Positions 29,022 through 39,484 are shown, numbered from the stretch's first letter. The stretch: DNA of 64,000 nucleotides from Leptospira terpstrae serovar Hualin str. LT 11-33 = ATCC 700639 (GCF_000332495.1 NZ_AOGW02000010.1:930001-994000); one strand, 5' to 3'. The notes: generated from the letters alone by a model not told the origin. Translations and numbers: made by a program.

Positions 29022-32000
29022 CTAGTCCCCGTTTTCCGAAATCCTCACAGTTTCATTCGGCCATTCCGCATGGGTTTCTGGAGAATACATGGCTTCCACC
29101 CGAGTGGCTGGCATCTGGAAACTACCCGAATGGTTCAACCGAAAGCTATGTTCCAAAATATGTGTCCCTTTCGGGAGGTATTCAAAATACGCTCTGTACT
29201 GAGAAAGGGTTTTTTCTTCAAAACTCAAGTAATAGGAGGTATCCCCCGTTTTTCCTTCTTGCGAGATGATAGACTCTCGGCCAAATCCACGACCAAGGGG
29301 GAGTGATCCTGGAGGGATCGGGTCTTCTACGACTACCCAGGTTTTATCGGAGTCCGCTTGGATCTCAATGGTAACGCGAACGGTATCACCCTTGGAGAGG
29401 ATTCCTGGTTTTGCCACTTGGACCGGTTCAAATGTTCGTTTGATTCGGTATCCACTGGAGATCGGTGCTTTCAGAGGAAGGATCGAATTGACTGACCACT
29501 CCACCCAAGGTTTTCCTTTTCCTTCATAACTGACAGAAACAGATTCTGGTGTAGTCCCGATGGTTTGTGTTACCGTTTGTTTTCCGTTAGGTTCTAAACT
29601 CAAAACCTCTTTTGATGATTGGATTTTTAATTTACCACCTGTGACTTTTTCTGATTCCAAAAGTTTACTCACTCGTTCAAAAACCAAAATGGAATACGCA
29701 TTGCCTAGAGTGGTATCATAACTTCCCCTCTTTTGCATTTTGACAAAACCTTTGATAAGGCGTGGCATATCTTTTTTATAACTTGGTTCTGAGAAGGCCC
29801 AAAGTAAAAGTTTTGCCATCGTATAATCACGGCTTCCTAAAATCCACCAAGGATTGGTAAAACCTGAATCAGCCACCACAAGTTCTGAACCTTGGATGTT
29901 AAGCCTTGACCGTAAAACACTCGCCAAGCGAGATTTCACGGAACTATCTCCCCCATTCACCCTCCCCCAAATCTCTGAAAGGTCAATGAGAGAAGCTGTT
30001 GGTAAAAACTCCAGTCCATCAAAGATAGGTCGCACAACTTCCCATTCATAAGTTTGGTATCGGGTTAGGGCTTCCCAAACAATGATCTTTCGAACCACTG
30101 AGTCAGCTCCGAATTTGTAACGTTCGCCCTGCACACGTCCTTCTAAATAACCCTGTAGGCCTGCAATCATTCGCCCCAAAGTATCGTCTGGAATTTTTTG
30201 GTTTGAGAGACTTGCCGAGGTAAGAACATAGGCGGTAAGAATTTCACTTCCATGTTCCATACGAGCAAAGTATTTCACAAGCCCATCATAATCCAAAAAG
30301 GAGTTTAAGTCGCTAAATACATCACTCCACAGAACTTCTGATTTAAGTCCTATTGCCTTAGAAACACGTTGTTCCATACAATAGTAAGGATAGGTTTGAA
30401 AGTAATTTTGGATTCCACTTAGGCTTGTGAGAATGGTAGGAGAAGCTTTCCAAACCATCTTACCTGAGTTTGGTTTTGATCCTTCCGGCACCTGTACCGA
30501 TTCTTTGATCGGAGACTCATATAAAAAGAGCCCTGCTTGGTAGACCCTTTCTGAGTCCACAGGGAGTATTTTTTGTTCCACTGTAATTTGATCAAGGATT
30601 GTTCCATTGGGAGCGGATACTTCTAAACTAAACTTTCGTTTGGTGGTATTTTCTGGAACCGTAAGATCCCAATAAACCACTTTCGTTTCCCCGGAAGCCA
30701 AAATAGCAGATTTTGTTTCTAGTTCTTCTTTTACTTCTGTTCCAGTTTTTAAGTCAGTGACGGAAAGGCGCAACCGAAGTTGTTCTTTTGTATCTCCTGC
30801 ATTGCGAAGGGTTACCTCGTGGCGAAGTGTGTCACCCAACCGAACTACAGGTGGAATGCCAGAAAAGGATTGGATCTTTTGTGTGGTTTGGATTTTGGCA
30901 AAACCGGTTCCAAACTCTTTAGAGCCCGAAGTGGCAACGACGACAATTCGAAAACTAGTTAAAGAATCATTTAATGGAAAACTAAACTTTAATTTTCCAT
31001 CCTTACCCACAATGGCTTTTCCCTTCCAATAGAGTAAGGTATCAAATAAAGAACGAGTGGATTGTTTTCCCCCTCCTCCCCCTTCCGGTTTCGCTTTGAG
31101 ACCAAAATGTCTTTTTCCAATGATTTGCGATTGGGCAGTGGAGGTTCCCACCAAATGGGGCCTTGTTCCCATCATCACATCAAGTAAGTTCCAAGTGGGG
31201 TTCGGAGAAAGTTCTAGAAGTGCTTCATCCACCACCGCAAGTGTCACCTCCGTAGATTCTAAAGGAACTTTACCATCTGAAGTTTTGATCTCCAGTTCTA
31301 CATTGGCTGTTTCTCTGACTTGGTAGAGTTTTTTTTCTGGGTTCACAGCAACGGACAGACTGTACGGTTTGGATCCTACCTTTAACATGGTGAGACCAAA
31401 TCGGTATCCCGGCTTTGCTAAATCGACAAGACCTGTTGGTTTTGGTTCTCCCACACGACCTCGCACAAGAAAGACAGAAACAAAAACATTGGGAGCATAT
31501 TCCCTTTTGATAGGAATGGAAATCACAGGATCTTTTCCTGAAACCGGTGTCACAAAATAATCCAAAACCCCTTCACGTTCTAAACTCACAAGAGCAGTCG
31601 CTTCCCGAAAAGGAGAGCGGATTTGGACTTTGATGGTTTCTCCCACATCAACACTTCGTTTTTCAGGAAGGATGTCCATGCGGTTGTGATCGCTGACATC
31701 AAACCAAGCTTCTTGTTTCGAACTCACCCAAACACTATATCCAGAATTGGTTAGATTTCCTTGGTTATCTTTGGTTTCTGCAAGAAATACAATGTCACCT
31801 ACTGCAGGTGATTTTCCTTCACAAATTAAAATTCCTTTGGAATCTGTTTTCCCTTCGCAGAATTCTCCGAGTTTTGTAACTTCTTCATAATGTTCATACG
31901 CGTAAAACCCACCGACAAGACGTTTGCGGTTGGAATAAAACTCTCTTTTGTAAGCTGTGACTTTTATTTTTTGGGAGCTAAGTGCTTTATCTTTTGAATC

Positions 32001-34622
32001 AAGAGCCACTAACTGAAGTTTCACGTTATCTTCTGTGAATAACCAACCATCTGGTAAAATTCCCAAATGCACTTCCGCAGGAGATACAGGAAAACTTCTG
32101 GATACTGTTTGGATTTCTCCCGATGGATCAGCATATTCCATTTCGACTTGAAAACTCCCATACCCAGGAACAGGTTTTAATCCACTAAATGTATATTGTA
32201 AAAAGCCTTTTTCATCGGTTTTCAGTGAAGTAGAAAGAACTATTGGTTTTGCTTCTTCCACTTCTTCTTCATCATACCCACTAGACTTCCACTTTCCTTC
32301 TTTGATTGTTTCAGGGGAGAAAGAAAAGGCAGAGTATTCTTCTTTTGGAGAATAAGAACTAGCGACCACTTGGGAACGGATTTTTACAGGGAAACTTCCA
32401 GCTCCTCCTCCCGAAAGGTATTCAAGTCCAAATAAAACTTTAGATTCTTTAGGAGAAACTAACTCTTGTTTATTTCCTGCAAGTTGGATATTGCCTTTGA
32501 CTACAGGAAGACGAAACTCTTCCACACGAAACTGTGCGACAGTTTCCCCATAACTTGAGTCATCATTTGAATAGGGATAATAAACAATATACACCCCATG
32601 TTTGGCAGTTTTTGGAATTTTGAATTCAGATTCGGAATGACCGGGAAAAGACCAAACGAGAGGTAAAGGATAGGCTTCGCCAGATCCTTCATGTTTGATA
32701 ATGACTTGGGAGGGATTGTCATTTGGATCGGCAGGTGTTAGTCCTTTATTTCCAAAACCACGACGAACATGTTTTAGGTGGACGGTTTCCCCTTTTTTAA
32801 ATAAGGTCCGATCAAGAACTATGGATTTAATTTCCTTAGAAGAACTAATAGTTGTGCTTGGCAATTGATAACGCCAACTTTCTATCCCTTTGTCCCAGGT
32901 GCTTGAGGTAAAACTTATATCATCATTTTTTTGGACAAAAATAGTTAATCCAGAACCTAACTCATGATAACCGCAGTAAGGAACTTCTTGGAAACTTAAA
33001 TTTCCAAAGAGCATACTCCCATCTTTCCCCGTGATCCCTGCCCCCCGCAAATTTCCCTTACAGTCTAATATTTTAATTTGGACTCCCGCTTCGGGAAGCC
33101 CTTGGTCCAGGTTTGTCACCCAAACAAGGCTTGTATCCTTTCCCCATTTGAAATGAGCCGAAAGATTGGTAACAAGGGCCGCACTCGATACATACATCTT
33201 TCCTTTTTTTTCAAGGAGGCTATTGCCAAGGATATCACTCGCAAGTTCTACGACATAAAACCCTGGAGTTTCGAGAGGGATTCCCACCACTTCCATTGGT
33301 TTTTTGCCATTGGGTTTGGGTAGAGAGAAAGTAGAAATTCCTGCACTTGTCGGAGGATTCTGAAAAACCGACTGTTCACGTTCTCTAGAAGAAAGGATTT
33401 GGAACCATTTTTGGATTTCCAAAATATCCATGGTTTTTTGGCTTTTTCCACCAACACCAAGGGAAATGGATTTTATCGGAAGGTTTGCTTCTAAATTGCG
33501 AAGTGTGACAGGTAACGCTGGTTTGGCTTTCGATTCTAAAATTCCAAACTTGGCACCAAATTTTGCCAGTGGCGGGAACTCATCGGTTTTAAACTTCAAA
33601 GGAAAGGATGCAGCATTCGACAAACTTCTGTTTGTTTCATCTTCGAGTTCAGGAATTCGAATTTCAAATTCGCTATTTTCAGGGAAAGGTCCAGGGAAAC
33701 TCACCCATTCATAAAATTCATTTCCTTTTTCTGCTAAGGGAGATTGTGGGTATTCTTTTCCGTCTTTGGAAACTAATTTGATTTTTTGTAATAAAGAGCG
33801 AGAGACCGCCGAACTAAAAGAAAGCGAAACGGGAAGAATGGGAATACAGTCTGCTTTTGCATTCACTCTCTCACAACTAAACCGAACAGAAAATACAGGT
33901 CGTACGGTAAAAGAAAGAACTTCATCCTCTCGGATTTCGCCACCCCAAACCGACTTTGTTCCTTTTCCTAAAACTAATTGGATTTGTCTTTCTGGTAAAA
34001 AGGTTTGTTTGGATTTTAAAAGGAGTGTTTCTTCTCTGTCTGTATCTCCCGTAGACTTTAAGATGGCTTTTCTTTCGGAACCAGAAACGATTCCAATGGG
34101 GATCCGGTTTCCCAGTTCTTCCGAACGAAAGTAGGTATACTTCTGAAAAGAGGATAGGTCTGGTTTTGCATCTAAGTGCAAAACAAAAATTTGGTCTTCT
34201 GTGATGGAAGAGCCCTGGTATGGAGAAGAATACTGAACCGAAGGTCCACCGGTATGAAACGAAAAGTTACGTTCCCCTTGAACGATATCTCCACTTAAAG
34301 TTTTGGTTCCCTCTTTTAATTGGAAGGAACATTCCACTCCCCCGGGTACTTCTTTTTCAAATTCATAAACCCAAGTGGTAGAGTCTAGAAACCGGCTCGT
34401 TCCAGGTAGTGGACATTTGATTTGGAAAAGATCCACTTTGGGACGGATGTCTCCGAGGGAAACCATAGGTTTAGTGAACCGCACGGTGACTTGTTTGGGC
34501 TGTTTGACAAATCCATTGGGAGTGAAAAATTCTATCGTTGCCGGTAGGGATTGAGAGTCATCCGAACGAACCAAAAATAAGGAAAGGAGGAGGAAAAGAA
34601 AAAGCCAGCGCTTTGCAAACAT
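29022..34622 (-). CDS. Bacterial alpha-2-macroglobulin family protein
   Basis: 1866-residue exported protein with an N-terminal signal peptide (FAKRWLFLFLLLSLFLVRS) and no lipobox, so probably periplasmic. A series of macroglobulin beta domains is followed by a MG/bait-like region and the thioester-containing alpha-helical domain. The thioester motif C-M-E-Q is at residues 1415-1418 (YYCMEQRVSKAIG), so covalent trapping of proteases should be possible. A Gly-rich stretch GGGGGK is seen around residue 1185. Bacterial A2Ms usually pair with penicillin-binding protein PbpC; here the neighbour is a phosphatase-superfamily membrane enzyme. Family is clear; substrate is unknown. Confidence 0.88.
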   Translation of the reverse strand: MFAKRWLFLFLLLSLFLVRSDDSQSLPATIEFFTPNGFVKQPKQVTVRFTKPMVSLGDIRPKVDLFQIKCPLPGTSRFLDSTTWVYEFEKEVPGGVECSFQLKEGTKTLSGDIVQGERNFSFHTGGPSVQYSSPYQGSSITEDQIFVLHLDAKPDLSSFQKYTYFRSEELGNRIPIGIVSGSERKAILKSTGDTDREETLLLKSKQTFLPERQIQLVLGKGTKSVWGGEIREDEVLSFTVRPVFSVRFSCERVNAKADCIPILPVSLSFSSAVSRSLLQKIKLVSKDGKEYPQSPLAEKGNEFYEWVSFPGPFPENSEFEIRIPELEDETNRSLSNAASFPLKFKTDEFPPLAKFGAKFGILESKAKPALPVTLRNLEANLPIKSISLGVGGKSQKTMDILEIQKWFQILSSREREQSVFQNPPTSAGISTFSLPKPNGKKPMEVVGIPLETPGFYVVELASDILGNSLLEKKGKMYVSSAALVTNLSAHFKWGKDTSLVWVTNLDQGLPEAGVQIKILDCKGNLRGAGITGKDGSMLFGNLSFQEVPYCGYHELGSGLTIFVQKNDDISFTSSTWDKGIESWRYQLPSTTISSSKEIKSIVLDRTLFKKGETVHLKHVRRGFGNKGLTPADPNDNPSQVIIKHEGSGEAYPLPLVWSFPGHSESEFKIPKTAKHGVYIVYYPYSNDDSSYGETVAQFRVEEFRLPVVKGNIQLAGNKQELVSPKESKVLFGLEYLSGGGAGSFPVKIRSQVVASSYSPKEEYSAFSFSPETIKEGKWKSSGYDEEEVEEAKPIVLSTSLKTDEKGFLQYTFSGLKPVPGYGSFQVEMEYADPSGEIQTVSRSFPVSPAEVHLGILPDGWLFTEDNVKLQLVALDSKDKALSSQKIKVTAYKREFYSNRKRLVGGFYAYEHYEEVTKLGEFCEGKTDSKGILICEGKSPAVGDIVFLAETKDNQGNLTNSGYSVWVSSKQEAWFDVSDHNRMDILPEKRSVDVGETIKVQIRSPFREATALVSLEREGVLDYFVTPVSGKDPVISIPIKREYAPNVFVSVFLVRGRVGEPKPTGLVDLAKPGYRFGLTMLKVGSKPYSLSVAVNPEKKLYQVRETANVELEIKTSDGKVPLESTEVTLAVVDEALLELSPNPTWNLLDVMMGTRPHLVGTSTAQSQIIGKRHFGLKAKPEGGGGGKQSTRSLFDTLLYWKGKAIVGKDGKLKFSFPLNDSLTSFRIVVVATSGSKEFGTGFAKIQTTQKIQSFSGIPPVVRLGDTLRHEVTLRNAGDTKEQLRLRLSVTDLKTGTEVKEELETKSAILASGETKVVYWDLTVPENTTKRKFSLEVSAPNGTILDQITVEQKILPVDSERVYQAGLFLYESPIKESVQVPEGSKPNSGKMVWKASPTILTSLSGIQNYFQTYPYYCMEQRVSKAIGLKSEVLWSDVFSDLNSFLDYDGLVKYFARMEHGSEILTAYVLTSASLSNQKIPDDTLGRMIAGLQGYLEGRVQGERYKFGADSVVRKIIVWEALTRYQTYEWEVVRPIFDGLEFLPTASLIDLSEIWGRVNGGDSSVKSRLASVLRSRLNIQGSELVVADSGFTNPWWILGSRDYTMAKLLLWAFSEPSYKKDMPRLIKGFVKMQKRGSYDTTLGNAYSILVFERVSKLLESEKVTGGKLKIQSSKEVLSLEPNGKQTVTQTIGTTPESVSVSYEGKGKPWVEWSVNSILPLKAPISSGYRIKRTFEPVQVAKPGILSKGDTVRVTIEIQADSDKTWVVVEDPIPPGSLPLGRGFGRESIISQEGKTGDTSYYLSFEEKTLSQYRAYFEYLPKGTHILEHSFRLNHSGSFQMPATRVEAMYSPETHAEWPNETVRISENGD

Positions 34623-34744
34623 GATGAGAATTTAGAAACGGGAAGTGGATTGGAAAGAAAAAAAAGAAAATCAGGGATATTGACCCCTCCCTGCGGGTAT
34701 CATAAGGAGAAACATCTATGAACAGAATTTAGACCAGGAGGATA

Positions 34745-34767
34745 AGAAAAAGGTTTACGGTTTTTCT
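34745..34767 (-). terminator. Possible weak terminator after the porin gene
   Basis: Inverted repeat AGAAAAA / TTTTTCT with a 9-base loop, 33 bases past the porin stop codon. On the minus strand the right arm is a T-run. The stem is pure A/T apart from one G:C pair, so it would be weak. Confidence 0.3.
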
Positions 34768-34800
34768 GGAATCAAATCCGAATGCTCTCATTTTTTCGCC

Positions 34801-36066
34801 TTAAAACTTAACGGAAAAAGCCATTAAAAAGAAATCTTCTTTTTTTGAGGTTTGTGACTCTCTATAAGCAAACACAGAATCAGCGGACCTCCGGTAAACA
34901 TATTCGAATCGAAGTAATCCTGGATCAAACGTGAGAATATCAAAGGTAGTGGTATACCCGTTACTCATAAATCCATTCCGAGTGCCAGTATTCACCATCA
35001 CCTGAAGTGGGTCATAAAAACGTTCGATTCGAAAACTCAATCGGTATTCTGGAGTCAACTTAAAACTTGCCCAAAATGTTCCGTGATACCATTGCCTATA
35101 GGCATTCGATTTTGTTTCGCGATAATCACCAAGATTTGGATCATAGGCACCTAACCAAGGTTCATAAACAAAACTTTGTTTTGATTTTTGAGCACCTACA
35201 TCAAACTGACCGACTAAACTAATTCTATCAGAAAGTATCCATTCCAAAATTGTATTTTGATACAAACGTATTTGTTTTCTTTCATTGTTTGGAGCTTCAT
35301 TTCCAGCGAATTGGTTAAGAGTTAAAATTAAATTTGAATTAAAGATATACTTTATCTGGCTACCAAAGGATTTATCTTTATTGTTATCTGTTATATTTTG
35401 CCATCCATTTAACACCTGCAACTGTCCGCTCAGTTTATCGGTAAATTGGTGAGTCAATCGAACTCCAGAAGAATAATAAGGAACATAGTCTAAGGCAAAT
35501 GCCCTCGTGTAGTTCACATTATTCTGCGAAATCCAAGATTCGTGCCCGATATTTCCAAAAAATATCCCCATATCAACCCAGGTATCGCGACCGATTTTAA
35601 AACCAGTATAAGCTTCTTGAATATTTTTTACTGAATTTTGATTAGAATATTTTTCTGTTGTTAATTCAGACGCATAATTTGCGTTTACCGAAGTTCCCCA
35701 CTGGAAAGCAATTCTTCCTCTATAGTTTTTCTCTTCGATTTTTGCATCAATATAAGCTAAATTTATATTGAACTCATGATTACGCACCGCTTGTGTTGTG
35801 AAGTTTCTTTCTGTATCTTTCGGAAGGTTTCGATTGTATAAATAATACGAATCGATAAAGCCGCCAAATTGAAAGGATTTTGGTAGTACTATTGTTTTTG
35901 GAATAGGTTCTGAATTCTGAATATTTTCTTTTCCATTACTTTCTTCTGCCATGATCGGCGAAAACATAACAAACAAAACCAAAGGAATAAAGTAAAAAGC
36001 AAATTTCAGAGAAGATATGCTTTCTATTTTCAAAAAGGCTAAAACAAACATTTGATTCAACATCAT
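34801..36066 (-). CDS. Outer-membrane beta-barrel porin (BBP2/OmpL-like) linked to the kdp cluster
   Basis: 421 residues with an N-terminal signal region (hydrophobic FAFYFIPLVLFVMF, ending near IMAEE) and then a repeated strand pattern rich in aromatic residues (FGGFIDSYYLYNRNLP, NHEFNINLAYIDAKIEEKNYRGRIAFQWG) typical of the beta-barrel porin-2 family. The last residues end with F (MAFSVKF), as expected for BamA recognition. It lies 145 bases after kdpE and has its own upstream 17-base element identical at 16 of 17 positions to the one upstream of kdpA. I infer a channel expressed at low potassium; its selectivity is not visible. Confidence 0.75.
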   Translation of the reverse strand: MMLNQMFVLAFLKIESISSLKFAFYFIPLVLFVMFSPIMAEESNGKENIQNSEPIPKTIVLPKSFQFGGFIDSYYLYNRNLPKDTERNFTTQAVRNHEFNINLAYIDAKIEEKNYRGRIAFQWGTSVNANYASELTTEKYSNQNSVKNIQEAYTGFKIGRDTWVDMGIFFGNIGHESWISQNNVNYTRAFALDYVPYYSSGVRLTHQFTDKLSGQLQVLNGWQNITDNNKDKSFGSQIKYIFNSNLILTLNQFAGNEAPNNERKQIRLYQNTILEWILSDRISLVGQFDVGAQKSKQSFVYEPWLGAYDPNLGDYRETKSNAYRQWYHGTFWASFKLTPEYRLSFRIERFYDPLQVMVNTGTRNGFMSNGYTTTFDILTFDPGLLRFEYVYRRSADSVFAYRESQTSKKEDFFLMAFSVKF

Positions 36067-36132
36067 AGAATCAAATTACACTATTTGAATGACAATTACA
36101 ATGTCTGGGAGATTATCGTTTTTGTTTTCACC

Positions 36133-36149
36133 TTAAGAAATGATTAAGA
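36133..36149 (-). promoter_or_regulatory. Candidate KdpE box upstream of the porin gene
   Basis: TTAAGAAATGATTAAGA (plus strand) lies 66 bases upstream of the porin start codon and contains two TTAAG half-sites 11 bases apart. It matches the element at 43821-43837 before kdpA at 16 of 17 positions, in the same orientation and at nearly the same distance. An 11-base tandem half-site layout is typical of OmpR-family regulators such as KdpE. The GATAAT hexamer downstream could be a -10. Confidence 0.65.
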
Positions 36150-36211
36150 AAGTAAAACCTATGACGGATTTAGGTATCCCATTACCGATTCAAAACAAAA
36201 AAATCTGCAAG

Positions 36212-36901
36212 TTAACCGCTCACCCAACGATAACCGATTCCTGGTTCTGTGAGAAGAAAGTGCGGGCTACTCGGCGAATCTTCAATTTTTTTTCTGAGTT
36301 GCGTGATATGAACTCGTAAGGAATTCATTTCATTGAGGGCCTGATCTCCCCAGATTTTTTTTATCAATACATCATGAGTGATCACCTTACCAGAGTTTTT
36401 AATTAGAAAGGTGAGAATTTGAAATTCGGTTGGTGTCAATCGAATCTGAATGTTGTTTTTGATTACTTGGTAGTTAATAAAATCCACTACTAAGTTTTCT
36501 TTTTCCCAATTGGATGGTGCCTCTTCTGCCGGAAGTCTCCGCAATGCGGTTCGAATTCTTGCCAAAAGTTCTCCCATACTAAAGGGTTTGGTAATATAAT
36601 CATCGGCACCAGAGTCAAGTAAGGCAATCTTATCTTCTTCAGAACTCATAACAGATAAAACTATAAAAGGGATTTCAGAAAATGTTCTTACTTCGTTGAT
36701 TACCTCTAAACCACTGCCATCAGGTAACTGCAAATCGAGTAAAACAAGTTTTGGCGAGTGTAAAGCTACAGATTCAATCGCTTCTTTTTTAGAAATTGCT
36801 TCTATGGTTTGGTATCCTTTTGCCTCAAGTGCAACGCGTAACATTTTTCTGATGGCACTATCGTCATCCACAAGAAGGATCAAATCTTTCTGCATAGACA
36901 T
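36212..36901 (-). CDS. kdpE: Two-component response regulator KdpE
   Basis: 229-residue OmpR-family regulator. The receiver domain has the acidic pair D12-D13 and phosphoacceptor D56 (LLDLQLPDGSG), the switch SVMSSEEDK and the lysine in YITKPF. The C-terminal winged helix contains LTPTEFQILTFLIKNSGKVITHDVLIKKIWG and RVHITQLRKKIEDSP...GIGYRW. It follows kdpD by 6 bases and should activate kdpABC at low potassium or high turgor stress. Candidate binding sites are seen before kdpA and the porin gene. Confidence 0.93.
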   Translation of the reverse strand: MSMQKDLILLVDDDSAIRKMLRVALEAKGYQTIEAISKKEAIESVALHSPKLVLLDLQLPDGSGLEVINEVRTFSEIPFIVLSVMSSEEDKIALLDSGADDYITKPFSMGELLARIRTALRRLPAEEAPSNWEKENLVVDFINYQVIKNNIQIRLTPTEFQILTFLIKNSGKVITHDVLIKKIWGDQALNEMNSLRVHITQLRKKIEDSPSSPHFLLTEPGIGYRWVSG

Positions 36902-36907
36902 TCTTTA

Positions 36908-39484
36908 CTATACAGAATACGGCATGTCAATGAGAAAGCATGCCCCTCCTTCCTTACGATTCATCGCCTCGATGGTTCCCCCGTGTAATTCGATGATAGA
37001 TTTAGATATAGCAAGCCCAAGTCCTGTACCAATTTTTCCAGAAGATTCGCCCCTATAAAACTTTTGGAAAATACGAGAAGAATCTAGCGGTAGGCCATTC
37101 CCATTGTCTTCTACGGTCCACCGGATACTCTCTCCTTCCTTTTTTAAAGAGATCCAAATGACTGATCCGGATGGAGTATACAAACAAGCGTTATACAATA
37201 AATTGAATATCGCATGGGTAAAAAGGACTCGGTCAAGATCAACAGGGAAATCACAATCATTCAAATGAACCTTTATGGAATGGTTTACCTTATTTTTCCC
37301 CAAAAAAGAAATAGAATCTTGAATGATATCGGAAGGATAAACTTTTTCCTTTTTCAATGTTAAATAACCTGATTCAATGCGACTGATATCCAAAAGATTC
37401 CCAAGTAACAAATTCAAAACAAGAGAACTTTCCTGAATTTCTTCCAATAAACTCTTTCTCGCAACAGGATCCGCATCAATTTCCGGATCGAGTAAAGCAG
37501 AGGCAGAACCCCTAATTGAAGTTAGTGGAGTTTTCAATTCATGTGAAAGAGAATTAAAAATTAAATTGTATAATTTTTCCGATTCTTTTAATAAAAAATT
37601 TTTCCTAGAATCTTCAGATAAAATATCGCGATCAAGAGCCAATGCCACTTGATTTGCCACCGTGTTTAAAAGTATTTCCTGTTCCAAACTAGGTTGTTCT
37701 GTGGCCTTCACATTGATCACTCCCGTTATCCCTCCGGGAGAAAGAAGTGGATAGAAAGTTGTTTGCGATAAAGACAAAGTTTCAGTGTACATCCCTGCTG
37801 GTTTCCCATTTTTAATGGTCCAAGAGGCGACTGCTAAATCTTTCGAATCTGTAATCGCAGGAGTAAACTCACCTCCTTGGTAAAAGTGAAGATTGACTGG
37901 GAATGGAAAGATTCTATTAAAAAAGGAATCTCCTGTTTTAATAATTTCTGAAGCAGAGGATGCCTTTGATAAATTTTGAGTGAGTTCATAAAGAATCGAA
38001 AGTTTTTCTTCTCTTGACCTCAGTTTTGTTTCATTTTTTTTAAGTCGTGCGGTGAGCCCCCCGTTAATCAATGCGATCAACATAAAGATAATAAACATCA
38101 AAGCATCTTCTAACTTGGAAATATAAAAAGTATAAAGCGGGGGAATAAATAAAAAATTCCAAAAACAAGCAGATAAAATAGCAGCAAGGAGTACCGGACC
38201 ACGACTAAAAAACATACCAAGCAGGGCCACGTAAAACAAATACAAAATCGATATTGTCCAATATCCAATATAGGAAATTAAAAGCTGATTGAATAAGGTA
38301 ACAAGGGACGTGAGAGCAACTATGGATGCATATTGCCGAATTCCAGAAGAAGGGATTAATTTTTTATAAAAGTCAAATTGAAACGGTCTCTCATCTTCAA
38401 AGGGAACAATGATTACTTCCACATTTCGAATTTGTTTAATGATTTTTGTTGAAATATCCTTTTGGAATGGATTTGAAAAAAAACGTTTTTTGGATCCACC
38501 GATCACCAAACGATGGATGTGTTTTTCTTGAACTGCGGCCAAAATTCCCACAACCGGATCCGATTCAAACGAATGGACCACTTCAGCCCCTAACTCTTTT
38601 GCAAATCGAATATGGGATCGAATCGAATTGGCAAAATCTAAATTTCGATCTTCTTCATTTTCTGAAAAAACCGCAAACAATTCAGAGTTTCTCTCAAGAG
38701 ACAATCTTTTTGCATTTCGAAGGAGAGTTTTCGAATGAGGACTGGCTGAAATGGCAACCATTATCCTTTCTCTTCCTTGGGGCATTCTTTTTTCTACATA
38801 CTTTGCGGTGTAAGTCAAAGACAATTCCCGAAGATATGTAAGATTTTCTTTGCGGAAAAAGTTTTCCTTGGCTGCGATTATTTTTTCAGGTATATATACT
38901 TTTCCTTCAGAAAGCCGTTTCAACAATTCATCCGGAATAATATCAATTAACACGAGTTCGTCTGCTCTTTCTAAAATACCATCGGGGATAGTTTCTTTTA
39001 CTGGGCTTTGGATGATTTTTTCGACTGAATCCACTTGGCTCTCTAAATGTTGCACATTCACAGTGGAAAGGACATGAATACCGGCATCCAGTAGTGTAAA
39101 AATATCTTGGTATCTTTTTTTATTGACTGAGCCAGGAATATTCGTATGAGCTAGTTCATCAACAAGCACATAACTTGGTCTCTCTTTAAGAATGTTTTCC
39201 ACATCCATTTCTTCCCAAACCTTTCCCCGATATTCAATTTTTTTCAGGGGAATCCATTCAAGACCATCTACTAATGCTTTGGTATCTGGTCTTCCGTGGC
39301 TTTCGACTACACCAATCCGAACATCTTCTCCTTCTTCTTTCAAGTGATGGGCTTCGGTTAACATGGCATAGGTTTTACCAACACCAGGAGACATTCCAAA
39401 ATATACTTTCAAGAATCCTTTTTTCTTTGGTTCTTCTTGGTTAGCAAGTGATAGAAAATCTTCAGGACGTTTTCCTTCATTCAT
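36908..39484 (-). CDS. kdpD: Potassium-sensing histidine kinase KdpD
   Basis: 858-residue membrane sensor kinase. The N-terminal KdpD domain has Walker A GMSPGVGKT at 30-38, followed by VVESHGRPDTKALVDGLE and YVLVDELAHTNIPGS; a universal-stress-protein-like domain comes next (GRERIMVAISASPHSKTLLRNAKRL). Four membrane helices (about 385-490), a GAF-like region, the H-box FNSLSHELKTPLTSIRG with H648, and the ATPase (NLLYNACLYTP, DNGNGLP, GTGLGLAISKSI) follow. Full-length compared with E. coli KdpD. It overlaps kdpC by 8 bases. Confidence 0.96.
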   Translation of the reverse strand: MNEGKRPEDFLSLANQEEPKKKGFLKVYFGMSPGVGKTYAMLTEAHHLKEEGEDVRIGVVESHGRPDTKALVDGLEWIPLKKIEYRGKVWEEMDVENILKERPSYVLVDELAHTNIPGSVNKKRYQDIFTLLDAGIHVLSTVNVQHLESQVDSVEKIIQSPVKETIPDGILERADELVLIDIIPDELLKRLSEGKVYIPEKIIAAKENFFRKENLTYLRELSLTYTAKYVEKRMPQGRERIMVAISASPHSKTLLRNAKRLSLERNSELFAVFSENEEDRNLDFANSIRSHIRFAKELGAEVVHSFESDPVVGILAAVQEKHIHRLVIGGSKKRFFSNPFQKDISTKIIKQIRNVEVIIVPFEDERPFQFDFYKKLIPSSGIRQYASIVALTSLVTLFNQLLISYIGYWTISILYLFYVALLGMFFSRGPVLLAAILSACFWNFLFIPPLYTFYISKLEDALMFIIFMLIALINGGLTARLKKNETKLRSREEKLSILYELTQNLSKASSASEIIKTGDSFFNRIFPFPVNLHFYQGGEFTPAITDSKDLAVASWTIKNGKPAGMYTETLSLSQTTFYPLLSPGGITGVINVKATEQPSLEQEILLNTVANQVALALDRDILSEDSRKNFLLKESEKLYNLIFNSLSHELKTPLTSIRGSASALLDPEIDADPVARKSLLEEIQESSLVLNLLLGNLLDISRIESGYLTLKKEKVYPSDIIQDSISFLGKNKVNHSIKVHLNDCDFPVDLDRVLFTHAIFNLLYNACLYTPSGSVIWISLKKEGESIRWTVEDNGNGLPLDSSRIFQKFYRGESSGKIGTGLGLAISKSIIELHGGTIEAMNRKEGGACFLIDMPYSV

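Noticed and set aside
33766..34134. 122-residue frame antisense to the alpha-2-macroglobulin gene
   Set aside because: A shadow frame without ribosome-binding site or known motif.
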